A stretch of 64,000 bases of DNA from Bifidobacterium rousetti (GTDB lineage: Bacteria > Actinomycetota > Actinomycetes > Actinomycetales > Bifidobacteriaceae): NCBI RefSeq assembly GCF_008698235.1, contig NZ_PEBH01000005.1, positions 112,895 through 176,894 on the forward strand, in the 5' to 3' direction. The notes below the pieces were generated by a model that was given only the letters and a program-made list of their open reading frames with translations, ran no database searches and was not told the origin of the DNA. Every line of letters starts with the position of its first letter. Positions within the stretch are counted from its first letter, which is position 1. Position numbers and translations under genes: made by a program. Positions 8,289-19,672 of the stretch are shown here, one piece after another.

Positions 8289-8345
8289 CTCTCCCCCAGT
8301 CAGCTGTGCTGACAGCCCCCTCGTCAGAGGGGGCCGGGAGGGCCG
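8289..8345. repeat. REP-like hairpin element (copy 1)
   Basis: CTCCCCCAGTCAGCTG..CAGCCCCCTCGTCAGAGGGGGC is one of five similar short elements in the window (also near 20745, 28800, 56185 and 59605). They share a 'CTCCC(C)AGTC-hairpin-GACAGC(C)CCCT-CGTCAG-AGGGGG' architecture. Confidence 0.6.
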
Positions 8346-8438
8346 TGGATGATCCCGGGAAGGCCGATCACCCTCCCCGAGACCCCTCATAGATCCCTCA
8401 TAGATCCCTCATACTTCGCACGAATCTCCTCTCATCCG

Positions 8439-8472
8439 GCCGGGGTTCCGCTTCTCGCGGGTCCCGGCTTTT
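8439..8472 (+). terminator. Terminator after the binding-protein gene
   Basis: An imperfect GC-rich stem (GCCGGGGTTCCGC ... GCGGGTCCCGGC) with a 5-base loop is followed by TTTT. It overlaps the end of the convergent LacI gene at 8474. Confidence 0.6.
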
Positions 8473-8473
8473 C

Positions 8474-9586
<1,113 letters not shown>

Positions 9587-9595
9587 TCAAGCTGA

Positions 9596-9614
9596 TTGGT
9601 AATGCGTTTACTAA
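9596..9614 (-). promoter_or_regulatory. LacI-type operator 1 (upstream of its regulator)
   Basis: On the minus strand this reads TTAGTAAACGCATTACCAA, a 19-bp partial palindrome 61 bp upstream of the regulator start. It matches the sites at 10074-10092 and 10189-10207 in spacing (TTAGT-9-ACYAA/ACTCC). Confidence 0.7.
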
Positions 9615-9636
9615 CGTCCATCCTAGCGCATAAACG

Positions 9637-9686
9637 AACTCGCGCGTCCGGGGATCCTATAGGATCAGGCGCGCGAGTGAGTTCCC
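9637..9686. terminator. Long hairpin with CCTATAGG core
   Basis: GAACTCGCGCG ... CGCGCGAGTGAGTTC forms an outer stem around an inner GGATCCTATAGGATC palindrome. It lies between the minus-strand small gene (downstream end) and the regulator, and would terminate the small gene. Its core matches the palindrome array at 54594-54767. Confidence 0.5.
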
Positions 9687-9784
9687 GGAGTCGGCTGGGA
9701 GCCGGGAGCGGGGTGGCCGGGGGCCGGGAGCGGGGGCCGGGCGGTTCAGAACAGCAACCCGGCCCTCGGACGGACCGACCGGTA

Positions 9785-10060
9785 TCAGGCGGCGAGGTCG
9801 CCCTTGAGGTCCTTGCCGAGGAGCGTGGCCTTGGCGATCTCCTTGCCGTACTTGGCGGAGCCGTCGTCGGCGTGCATGTTGCGCTCGATGCGGGTGACGA
9901 TGCGGGCGTGGGCCTTCTCGTCGATCTTCACGAAGAACGCGAACACCACGAAGCCGACGAAGCCGTTGGACAGGGCGCCGGCGATCTTGTCGAGCATCGG
10001 GCGCACGGACAGCGTGACGGCCTCGTTGCGCTTGCCGGTCTTCTCAGCCTTCTTGCGCAA
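9785..10060 (-). CDS. Small conserved-looking protein, one membrane-like segment, function unknown
   Basis: A 91-residue protein is predicted from a TTG start at 10060, which has AAGGAA six bases upstream. It begins with a basic LRKKAEKTGKR region, has one moderately hydrophobic segment near the middle (IAGALSNGFVGFVVFAFFV), and ends with a mixed charged tail (KIDEKAHARIVTRIERNMHADD...). An ATG start at Met24 (MLDKIAG) is the alternative; a longer frame reaching 10267 would run through two operators and lacks support. It is divergent from lacZ and has a LacI-type operator only 14 bp before its start, so it is likely co-regulated with lactose use. I do not recognise the family. Confidence 0.5.
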   Translation of the reverse strand: MRKKAEKTGKRNEAVTLSVRPMLDKIAGALSNGFVGFVVFAFFVKIDEKAHARIVTRIERNMHADDGSAKYGKEIAKATLLGKDLKGDLAA

Positions 10061-10073
10061 GACGCTTTCCTTG

Positions 10074-10092
10074 TTAGTAAAAGCGTAACTAA
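10074..10092. promoter_or_regulatory. LacI-type operator 2
   Basis: TTAGTAAAAGCGTAACTAA, 19 bp, sits just upstream of the small minus-strand gene. It shares the half-site spacing of operators 1 and 3 around lacZ. Confidence 0.65.
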
Positions 10093-10160
10093 ATCGTTTA
10101 TGGAATTGTTGTCGTTTTGGGACGTGGTGAATTGTCCTGTTGATTGACGTATGCGTAACT

Positions 10161-10207
10161 TGCGCCAGTGCCCTCCGGAGACTATATTTAGTAAATGGTT
10201 TACTCCA
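10161..10207 (+). promoter_or_regulatory. lacZ promoter and LacI-type operator 3
   Basis: TTGCGC (10161-10166), 17 bp, TATATT (10184-10189) make a plausible promoter. The operator TTAGTAAATGGTTTACTCC (10189-10207) starts at the -10 box and covers the expected transcription start; its inner core AGTAAA-TGG-TTTACT is a perfect palindrome. Confidence 0.8.
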
Positions 10208-10274
10208 GAGTTGCGCCGATGGAGCAGTGACGCGAAACGACGCAACAACGGAACACAGAAAGGGCACACATACT

Positions 10275-13200
10275 ATGACCAGTACTCAGCCGCTCGATCA
10301 CGCAGCACCCGCAGTGCGCGCGGACCGCTTCGATCCGGCGTGGCTCGACGACCCGCGCACGTTCGAGGTCAACCGCCTCGCCGCGCACTCCAGCCACCGC
10401 TACTACGACCACGTCCCCGGCGCGGGCGAGTCGATGGACTTGAAGCAGAGCCTCGACGGCGCATGGGACGTCAAGGTCGTCGACCTCGCCGCATACGGCA
10501 AGGACGCGCTCGCCGCCGATCCGGCCGCAGCGTTCGCCGGCCCCGGCGACGGGACCGACGCCGCGGACGCCGGCTTCCAGCCGATCGACGTGCCCTCCAC
10601 GCTCGAGACCCGCGGATTCCTGAGCCACAAGTACGTCAACCAGCAGTACCCGTGGTCCGGCCACGAGGCGCCGGTCGCGCCCGCCATCCCCGAGCACAAC
10701 CACGTCGCGTTCTACCGCCGCGGATTCGCCGCCTCCCCGAAGGTCGCCGCCGCGCTCGCCGCCGGCCACACCGTCACCCTGACCTTCCACGGCGCGTCCA
10801 CCGCGATCGCCGTGTGGCTCAACGGCGCGTTCATCGGCTACTCCGAGGATTCCTTCACCCCGAGCGAATTCGACGTGACGTCCGCCCTGCGCGAGGGCGC
10901 GAACAGGCTCGACGTCGCCGTTTTCGAGTACTCCTCCGCCAGCTGGCTCGAGGATCAGGACTTCTGGCGCATGCACGGCATCTTCCGCTCGGTCGAGCTC
11001 GTCGCGCATCCGGCCGTCCACGTCGGCAACCTCAAGGTCGACGCCGACTACGACCACACGACCGGCGCGGGCACGCTCGATGTCGCGGCGACGGTCGAGG
11101 GCGTGGACGCGGGCGTTGCGGGCAAGGCCGCGTCGCTCGAGGCCGCGCTGCTCGACGCCGACGGATCGGTCGTCTGGCAGGAGGTCAAGGACTCCGCCGG
11201 CGCGACGACGATGGAATGGCGCACGAAGCTCGCCAAGGTCGCCCCGTGGAGCGCCGAGGAGCCGAACCTGTACACGCTCGCCGTCACCGCGATCGACGAC
11301 GACGGCCATGTGATCGAGGTCGCGACGCAGCGCATCGGCTTCCGTCACTTCGCCATCGAAGACGGCATCATGAAGATCAACGGCAAGCGCGTGATCTTCA
11401 AGGGCGTCAACCGCCACGAGTTCGACGCGCGCGAGGGCCGCGCGGTGTCCGAGGAGGTCATGGTCCAGGACATCCGCGAGTTCAAGCGACTCAACATCAA
11501 CGCCGTGCGCACCAGCCACTACCCGAACCAGATCCGCTGGTACGAGCTGTGCGACGAGTACGGCATCTACGTGCTCGACGAGACCAACCTCGAGACCCAT
11601 GGCAGCTGGACCGATCCGGGCGACGTGTTCCAGACCGCCCGCGCGATCCCCGGCAGCAAGGACGAGTGGCGCGCCGCGTGCGTCGACCGTGCGGAGAGCA
11701 TGCTGCGTCGCGACTACAACCATGCGAGCGTCATGATCTGGTCGCTCGGCAACGAGTCCTTCGGCGGTGACGTGTTCTACACGATGCGTGACTTCTTCCA
11801 CGCCAACGACCCGTTCCGTCCGGTGCACTACGAGGGCGTGTTCAACGATCCCGAGTTCGCCGCCGCCACCGACATCGAGAGCCGCATGTACGCCAAGCCC
11901 GCCGAGATCGTCGAGAAGTACCTCGGCGATGACGCCGTCAAGCCGTACATCTCCTGCGAATACTGCCACTCGATGGGCAACTCCTCCGGCGGTCTGCACC
12001 TGTACACCGAGCTCGAGAAGTACCCGAAGTACCAGGGCGGCTTCATCTGGGACTACGTCGATCAGGCCCTGTTCCAGCGCCTCGGCGACGGCACCGAGCG
12101 CCTCGCCTACGGCGGTGACTTCGACGATCGCCCGAACGACTACGAGTTCGCCGGCGACGGCATAGTCTTCGCCGACCGCACCCCCTCCCCCAAGGCGCAG
12201 GAAGTCAAGCAGCTGTACGCGAACGTGAAGCTCGTCCCCGACGAGTCCGGCGTCACGATCACGAACGACAACCTGTTCGTGTCGACCGGCGCGTATGTGT
12301 TCACCGCGCGCGTCCTCGTCGACGGCGTCGAGCGCTGGCACGCCGACTACCGCTTCGACGTGCCCGCCGGCGAGACGGTCCGCGAGCCGATCGCGTTCCC
12401 GCGCGTCACCGATCTGGTGCCGCTGTCCGGCCGCGCCGAAGTCACGTACGAGGTCGACCAGCGTCTCGCCGAGGCGACCGATTGGGCGCCGGCCGGCTAC
12501 GAGCTCGCGTTCGGCCAGCACACGACCGCCGTGTCGTTCGATGGCGACGGTGAGGGCGATTCCGCTCAGGCCGCTGCTGGCGACTCCCGCGCGGTCATCG
12601 CCGAGGACGGCTTCAACTCCGGCATCCACACCGATGTCGCCGAAGTCCTCCTGTCCAAGACGGCAGGCGGCATGGTGTCGTTCCGCTACGGCGATCGCGA
12701 GATGGTCATCCGCCGCCCGAACCTGACGACGTTCCGCGCGCTCGTCGACAACGATCGCGGCAACGGCTCCGGCTTCGACCGCGCCCAGTGGTTCGCCGCC
12801 GGACGCTACGCCCGCGTCACCGGCACGTCGATCGAGAAGACCGCCGACGGCACCGGACTCGTCGCACGCTACGACTACGAGCTCGCCGACGCCAAGCGCA
12901 CGCCGGTCACCGTGCGCTACGAGGTCGACGCGGCCTTGCATGTGCACCTGACCGTCGAATACGCGGGCGAGGAGGACGCGCCGACCCTGCCGGCGTTCGG
13001 CCTCGAATGGATGCTGCCGGCGCAGTACGATCACCTGAAGTTCTACGGACTCGGCCCCGAGGAGACGTACGCCGACCGCCTGCACGGCGCGAAGCTGGGC
13101 GTCTACTCGCGCACCGCGGCCGAGGACTGCGCGCCGTACCTGATGCCGCAGGAGACCGGCAACCACGAGGGCGTGCGCTGGGCCGAGGTCACCGACGTGG

Positions 13201-13457
13201 ACGGCCACGGCATGCGCGTCGCTGCGGCTCTGGGAGCCTCGCCGTTCGCGGTGAGCCTTCTGCCGTACAGCTCGCTGATGCTCGAGGAGGCAACGCACCA
13301 GAACGAGCTGCCGCCGGTTCGTCACACGTTCCTGCGCCTGCTCGCCGCCCAGATGGGCGTCGGCGGCGACGATACGTGGGGCGCCCCGGTCCACCCCGAG
13401 TTCCAGCTGCCCGCCGACAAGCCGCTGACGCTCGACGTGACCCTGCAGCTCATCTGA
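10275..13457 (+). CDS. lacZ: Beta-galactosidase, glycoside hydrolase family 2
   Basis: This 1060-residue cytoplasmic enzyme hydrolyses lactose and other beta-galactosides. The order is that of the large LacZ type: sugar-binding jelly roll (residues ~55-230, with PWSGHE and WLEDQDFWRMHGIFR), immunoglobulin-like domain, TIM barrel, second Ig-like domain and a large C-terminal beta-sandwich. The acid/base Glu494 lies in WSLGNES and the nucleophile Glu562 in ISCEYCHSMGNS. No signal peptide is present. The start at 10275 follows GAAAGGGCACACATACT. It is the only enzyme under the TTAGTAAA-type operators, and the adjacent LacI gene is its likely repressor. No lactose permease is adjacent, so uptake must be encoded elsewhere or use the nearby transporter. 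Confidence 0.95.
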   Translation: MTSTQPLDHAAPAVRADRFDPAWLDDPRTFEVNRLAAHSSHRYYDHVPGAGESMDLKQSLDGAWDVKVVDLAAYGKDALAADPAAAFAGPGDGTDAADAGFQPIDVPSTLETRGFLSHKYVNQQYPWSGHEAPVAPAIPEHNHVAFYRRGFAASPKVAAALAAGHTVTLTFHGASTAIAVWLNGAFIGYSEDSFTPSEFDVTSALREGANRLDVAVFEYSSASWLEDQDFWRMHGIFRSVELVAHPAVHVGNLKVDADYDHTTGAGTLDVAATVEGVDAGVAGKAASLEAALLDADGSVVWQEVKDSAGATTMEWRTKLAKVAPWSAEEPNLYTLAVTAIDDDGHVIEVATQRIGFRHFAIEDGIMKINGKRVIFKGVNRHEFDAREGRAVSEEVMVQDIREFKRLNINAVRTSHYPNQIRWYELCDEYGIYVLDETNLETHGSWTDPGDVFQTARAIPGSKDEWRAACVDRAESMLRRDYNHASVMIWSLGNESFGGDVFYTMRDFFHANDPFRPVHYEGVFNDPEFAAATDIESRMYAKPAEIVEKYLGDDAVKPYISCEYCHSMGNSSGGLHLYTELEKYPKYQGGFIWDYVDQALFQRLGDGTERLAYGGDFDDRPNDYEFAGDGIVFADRTPSPKAQEVKQLYANVKLVPDESGVTITNDNLFVSTGAYVFTARVLVDGVERWHADYRFDVPAGETVREPIAFPRVTDLVPLSGRAEVTYEVDQRLAEATDWAPAGYELAFGQHTTAVSFDGDGEGDSAQAAAGDSRAVIAEDGFNSGIHTDVAEVLLSKTAGGMVSFRYGDREMVIRRPNLTTFRALVDNDRGNGSGFDRAQWFAAGRYARVTGTSIEKTADGTGLVARYDYELADAKRTPVTVRYEVDAALHVHLTVEYAGEEDAPTLPAFGLEWMLPAQYDHLKFYGLGPEETYADRLHGAKLGVYSRTAAEDCAPYLMPQETGNHEGVRWAEVTDVDGHGMRVAAALGASPFAVSLLPYSSLMLEEATHQNELPPVRHTFLRLLAAQMGVGGDDTWGAPVHPEFQLPADKPLTLDVTLQLI

Positions 13458-13541
13458 TCCGGGTTCCGGGGGCCGGGGTTTCCGGGGTGTCCGGTTATCC
13501 GGGGTGCTCGGTCATCCCGGTCGTCCCCCGGTAACCCCGCG

Positions 13542-13574
13542 GAGCGTACGCTGAGGAATCCTTGGCGTACGCTC
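13542..13574 (+). repeat. Single CGTACG-family hairpin after lacZ
   Basis: GAGCGTACGC (13542-13551) and GCGTACGCTC (13565-13574) form a perfect 10-bp stem around 13 bases. It belongs to the same family as the arrays at 850-1670 and 24825-25045 and may serve as the lacZ terminator. Confidence 0.65.
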
Positions 13575-13666
13575 TTCGTAGCTATCCGGCCTTGCGGGGC
13601 CTGTTCTGTCGTCGTATCGCACGACAATGGTGGGCGTTGAGAGGGTTGTTTTCGGAAGGGGAAACA

Positions 13667-16594
13667 ATGGGGCGTCAATCACTGATTCAGGATCGTCTGC
13701 GTCACGGGGTTCGTGGCGCGGTCGCCGGGCTCGCCGTGGGATCGCTGCTGATGGCGGCCGCGTGCCTGCCGGTCACGGCGGAGGCATCGACCGTCAATCC
13801 GAATGTTCGCAGAGCCTCCGGCACCGCGCAGGTGCAGTCGGGCGAAGTCGGACGGTATTCGGCCAACGGAATCGACGGGTACGGTGCGGCCGGGACGTCG
13901 GAAGGTGCGAATGGCGTCGGAGTCGGTGGGGGCAACGGGACTTCCGGTGCCGGTCAGGGGAACGGTAATGTCGCGCAGTCGGCCGGGGATGCCGGGAATC
14001 AGGGTGATTCGGCGCAGCCCGGAGCCGGCGTCGGAGACGACCCGCAATCGGACGCGGATGGGTCGCCGGTTGAAGGGAACGGTACGGACGGGACTCAGGT
14101 CGGCGGACTGAACGGACAGGGTAATCAGCAGGGCCAGGACGGCACGGCCGGTGACGGTCAGGCAGGCCAGTCCGACCAGCCTGACCAGTCCGAAGCCGAC
14201 CAGAACAACCAGACCGTCGACCCGACGCTGAGCGAGCTCGACCGGCTCGCCGCGGCCAACAGGAACGTGATCGCGGAAGGTGAGTACACGATCGTCTCCG
14301 CGCTCGGCTCGAACCTCGTGCTGGACGTGTCCGCCGGAAGCAACCGGAACGGCGCGAACGTGCAGATCTATCAGGACAACGCCTCCGCGGCCCAGCGCTG
14401 GATCGTCACCAAGGACGCCAAGGGCTACCTGACGATCACCAACGAGAAGTCGGGCAAGCCGCTCGACGTGTCCGGCGGCAACGCGCGGCCGGGCGCGAAC
14501 GTGCAGCAGTATGCGGCGAACGGCACGGCCGCGCAGAAGTGGATCGCGGTGCCGAACAACGGAACCGTCACGCTGAGGTCCGGTCTGGACGGACAGACGG
14601 CCCTGACGCTGGACGTTTCGGGCGCGTCGGCGAGGAACGGCGCGAACGTGCAGATCTACGCGGCGAACGGCACGGCCGCGCAGAGCTGGCGGTTCGAGGC
14701 GCTGCCGAAGGTGAACGAGCCGATGAAGTCCTACTGGAACGCGCACCTGTGGCTCGGCCGTCCTACGGCCGCCGCGGTCGACACCGGCGACGGGGTCAAG
14801 CAGCAGTTCCAGCACGGGCTGCTGTATCACCGCGCGTCCACGAACGCGACGGTCGCCGTGCGCGCCGACGCAATCGGCGTCAAGTACGTCGCGCTGGGCG
14901 GCGAGAAGAGCGCGCTGGGATTCCCGGTCGCCGAGGCCGGGGCCGACTCGGCCAAGCGCGGCCAGGTGCAGCGCTTCGAGCACGGCGACATCGTGTGGTC
15001 GGCCAAGAACGGCGCGTTCGCGATGACCGATCAGGGTGTCATCGACTACTGGAACTCGCAGAAGGCGGGCGCCGGGTGGCTCGGGTATCCGAAGGGCGAC
15101 ACGGTCTCGCTTGGGAGCGGGGTTGCCGGGCAGGGCGCCGCAAGCCAGGCGTTCGACGGCGGTACGGTGATCAACGATCCGCGTCACACGGTCGTCCCCG
15201 CGATCTGGAATCACTGGGCCTCCGGGCCTTCTGCTGCCGGTAGCGCGGCCGGTCTGGGCGCCGGCAATACCGGCAATACCGGAACCGGGGCTGGAGTTGC
15301 CTCTGGGGCCTCTTCCGCCACCTCCTCCGCCACCGGCCGTGACGCGTTCGGCCAGCCGACTGACAGCATCATCGTCCAGTACCCGAACGGCATCTACTTC
15401 AAGCAGTTCCCGAACGGCATCATCTTCGCGACCTCCGCCACCGACACCGCGTCCGCGATGGACCTGACCGGCGACATGTACGACTACTGGAAGCGCCACA
15501 ACCTCGGCGTCCCGTCCGGCGGCCGCGTGCAGGGCTCGCGACTCGGATACTGGCAGGACTTCGCCGGCGGTCGCGTCTACTGGTCCCCGAACGGCGGCGT
15601 CCACCTCGTGAAGGGCGATTTCCTGAAGAAGTACGCGGCGCTTGGCTACGACGCCGGCGCGCTCGGATACCCGACCTCCGACGAGCAGAAGCTCAACCGG
15701 GCCGGCGGCATCTCGCAGGTCTTCGAACACGGGCAGATCCACTGGTCGCCCAAGACTGGTGCGCACGCCACTCGCGGCGCGATTCTGGACTACTGGAAGT
15801 CGCAGAACTGGGAGAACGGCTGGCTCGGCTATCCGACCGGCGACCAGCTCGACGGACTGCGCGACGGCGGCAGCTCACAGACGTTCCAAGGCGGCACGGT
15901 GTTCTGGTCCGACGCCACGGGCGCGCACGGCGTCACCGGCGGCATCCTGAACAGCTACGCCGCGCGCCGCTACGAAGGCGGTGACCTCGGCTATCCGACG
16001 GACGAGGAGCACGACTGGGGTCAGGGCCGTGCGCAGGACTTCCAGCACGGCACGCTGTTCTGGAACGGCTGCGGCAAGCGCGGCTGGCAGAACCCCGCCG
16101 GTCTCTTCCAGGTGAGCTCCTGCAACGTGTGGGTGCCCGGCAGCGGTCGCTTCGCCTTCGCGACCCCGACGCGCATCGGCATGAGCGCCACCCGCCAGCA
16201 GTCGATCGACGCGATGATCAACCGCGCCTACGAATACCTCGGCACCCGTTATGTGTGGGATTACGCGCTGCGTCCCGGCGAGGGCGTCGACTGCGCCGGA
16301 CTTGTGATGCAGGCGCTGTACGCCGGCGGCCTGCAGATCTCCGGCGACTACAATCCGTCGAACCACTGGTACGATCCGTGGCACAGCCACGACGCGAACA
16401 ACATGTTCAACGACGGCCGGTTCATGCACGTCCCGCTCGACCAGCGCCAGCGCGGCGACCTCATCTCCTGGCCCGGCCACATCGCCATCTATCTGGGCAA
16501 CGACCAGATCATCGATGCGAACGTGCCGGTCGTGAAGTTCAACAGCCTCTGGGCGTACGGCACCCCGCGCGGCGTCATCCGCCCGTTCGTCTGA
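13667..16594 (+). CDS. Secreted NlpC/P60-type hydrolase with ricin-B and LGFP repeats
   Basis: The 975-residue product has a signal peptide (basic start, LAVGSLLMAAACLPVTAEAS). A Gly/Gln/Asn-rich low-complexity linker covers residues ~50-200. A ricin-B lectin-like domain (~205-345) follows, with three QRW/QKW/QSW motifs. Six or so LGFP-type repeats come next (LGFPVAEA, LGYPKGD, LGYPTSD, LGYPTGD, LGYPTDE), each with a W(S/N) strand. The C-terminal ~125 residues form an NlpC/P60-like domain with Cys876 in DCAGL and His938 in WPGHIAIYLG. It should cut peptidoglycan peptides while lectin and LGFP parts hold the wall. The start at 13667 has GGAAGGGG upstream. The combination of lectin, LGFP and NlpC modules is unusual. 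The substrate is inferred. Confidence 0.85.
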   Translation: MGRQSLIQDRLRHGVRGAVAGLAVGSLLMAAACLPVTAEASTVNPNVRRASGTAQVQSGEVGRYSANGIDGYGAAGTSEGANGVGVGGGNGTSGAGQGNGNVAQSAGDAGNQGDSAQPGAGVGDDPQSDADGSPVEGNGTDGTQVGGLNGQGNQQGQDGTAGDGQAGQSDQPDQSEADQNNQTVDPTLSELDRLAAANRNVIAEGEYTIVSALGSNLVLDVSAGSNRNGANVQIYQDNASAAQRWIVTKDAKGYLTITNEKSGKPLDVSGGNARPGANVQQYAANGTAAQKWIAVPNNGTVTLRSGLDGQTALTLDVSGASARNGANVQIYAANGTAAQSWRFEALPKVNEPMKSYWNAHLWLGRPTAAAVDTGDGVKQQFQHGLLYHRASTNATVAVRADAIGVKYVALGGEKSALGFPVAEAGADSAKRGQVQRFEHGDIVWSAKNGAFAMTDQGVIDYWNSQKAGAGWLGYPKGDTVSLGSGVAGQGAASQAFDGGTVINDPRHTVVPAIWNHWASGPSAAGSAAGLGAGNTGNTGTGAGVASGASSATSSATGRDAFGQPTDSIIVQYPNGIYFKQFPNGIIFATSATDTASAMDLTGDMYDYWKRHNLGVPSGGRVQGSRLGYWQDFAGGRVYWSPNGGVHLVKGDFLKKYAALGYDAGALGYPTSDEQKLNRAGGISQVFEHGQIHWSPKTGAHATRGAILDYWKSQNWENGWLGYPTGDQLDGLRDGGSSQTFQGGTVFWSDATGAHGVTGGILNSYAARRYEGGDLGYPTDEEHDWGQGRAQDFQHGTLFWNGCGKRGWQNPAGLFQVSSCNVWVPGSGRFAFATPTRIGMSATRQQSIDAMINRAYEYLGTRYVWDYALRPGEGVDCAGLVMQALYAGGLQISGDYNPSNHWYDPWHSHDANNMFNDGRFMHVPLDQRQRGDLISWPGHIAIYLGNDQIIDANVPVVKFNSLWAYGTPRGVIRPFV

Positions 16595-16654
16595 TCCTCG
16601 GGTCGGTCGGCTCTGTCCGGGGCGTCCGGTCGTCGATAGACGTATGGGCCCGTA

Positions 16655-16857
16655 ACTCCGTTACGAGGGGTACTTTTGCTGCTTCCCGGACGTCTATCTC
16701 GCTTAGGAGGGGTACCTACTGCGGGTATCGAAGCTTGAAAATGGCTTAGCCTCGTTGCACGCAAGCCGTTTTTGATCCCTTATACCTACGATAGGTACCC
16801 CTCGTAAACGAGATAGAGGTCGGAGAACAAGGGAAAGTACCCCTTGTAACGCAGATA
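16655..16857. repeat. Nested long-hairpin element, copy A
   Basis: Three nested inverted repeats. The outer stem is CGTTACGAGGGGTACTTT near 16658 with its near complement ending at 16852. The middle stem is TCTATCTCGCTT..GGGGTACCT near 16693-16717 with its complement at 16793-16817. The central stem is AAAATGGCTT/AAGCCGTTTTT. It lies between convergent genes (NlpC protein and gdhA). It is the most diverged of three copies; the others are at 45629-45837 and 49085-49293. Confidence 0.8.
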
Positions 16858-17033
16858 ATGCACGATAGCCTGTGGAATATGAAAAATCCGGCGCATGGAA
16901 CAGAGAGGATTCGTTCCACGCGCCGGACGACTGAATCATGACTCCCCTGATGAGGGGTGGTCAATGTGGGTGGATTCCCGATGCCGGGTATTCACCCACA
17001 GGGCCTATATGCTTCTATATGCTCACAGCACGC

Positions 17034-19210
<2,177 letters not shown>

Positions 19211-19250
19211 GATGAGGGCCGCGGAATCGGTTGATCCCGCGGCCCTCATC
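19211..19250 (-). terminator. Terminator of the tRNA-Ala transcript
   Basis: A perfect 14-bp stem, GATGAGGGCCGCGG (19211-19224) and its complement (19237-19250), lies just downstream of the minus-strand tRNA-Ala gene. Confidence 0.75.
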
Positions 19251-19274
19251 CTGTCCCTGAAGTGTCGCCACTAG

Positions 19275-19347
19275 TGGAGCATGCCGGGTTCGAACCGGCG
19301 ACCCTCTGCTTGCAAAGCAGATGCGCTACCAGCTGCGCCAATGCCCC
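19275..19347 (-). tRNA. tRNA-Ala (TGC)
   Basis: The reverse complement folds as a complete 73-nt tRNA. The acceptor arms GGGGCAT and ATGCTCC pair, the anticodon stem CTGCT/AGCAG surrounds loop TTTGCAA (anticodon TGC), and the T arm has GGTTCGAACC. No CCA is encoded. Confidence 0.95.
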
Positions 19348-19388
19348 AGTGTCCCTAGTTCGAAAGGCGCCCTCTTCAGTTGCAGATA

Positions 19389-19425
19389 GAAAAAAATAGC
19401 GGCTCAAACGGCCGCTGTTTTTTCC
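19389..19425 (-). terminator. Terminator between the two tRNAs
   Basis: AAAAAATAGCGGC..GCCGCTGTTTTTT forms a hairpin bordered by A- and T-runs. It follows tRNA-Ile on the minus strand and separates it from tRNA-Ala, suggesting separate transcripts. Confidence 0.8.
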
Positions 19426-19427
19426 TG

Positions 19428-19501
19428 TGGGCCCGGGAGGACTTGAACCTCCGACCTCATCCTTATCAGGGATGCGCTCTAACCACCTGAGCTACGGGCC
19501 C
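19428..19501 (-). tRNA. tRNA-Ile (GAT)
   Basis: The reverse complement gives a complete 74-nt tRNA with acceptor GGGCCCG/CGGGCCC, D arm AGCTCAGGTGGTTAGAGC, anticodon loop CTGATAA (GAT) and T-loop GGTTCAAGTCC. No CCA is encoded. The plus-strand open frame over it is a shadow. Confidence 0.95.
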
Positions 19502-19672
19502 GTCCGTGCACTTCAAAGCACAAGCAGTTATAATACAGGTCATTCAAGCTTTGTCAAAGAATGGGTGCTCTGCGGCGTGTCGCCTTGTGGGAGTAGGGCT
19601 GCGAGCCGATTTCTTGGTGTACGGCAGGTAGTCGCAGCATGAAGAAATCGCGATGTCCGCTCGGGCGGCACA

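Noticed and set aside
10200..13394. Minus-strand open frame of >1000 codons opposite lacZ
   Set aside because: Composition is Val/Gly/Asp/Arg-dominated with no domains, mirrored from the GC-biased lacZ codons. lacZ is the real gene.
19427..19642. Small plus-strand protein starting MGPGGLEPPTSS
   Set aside because: This is the well-known spurious translation of a tRNA gene (here tRNA-Ile on the other strand).
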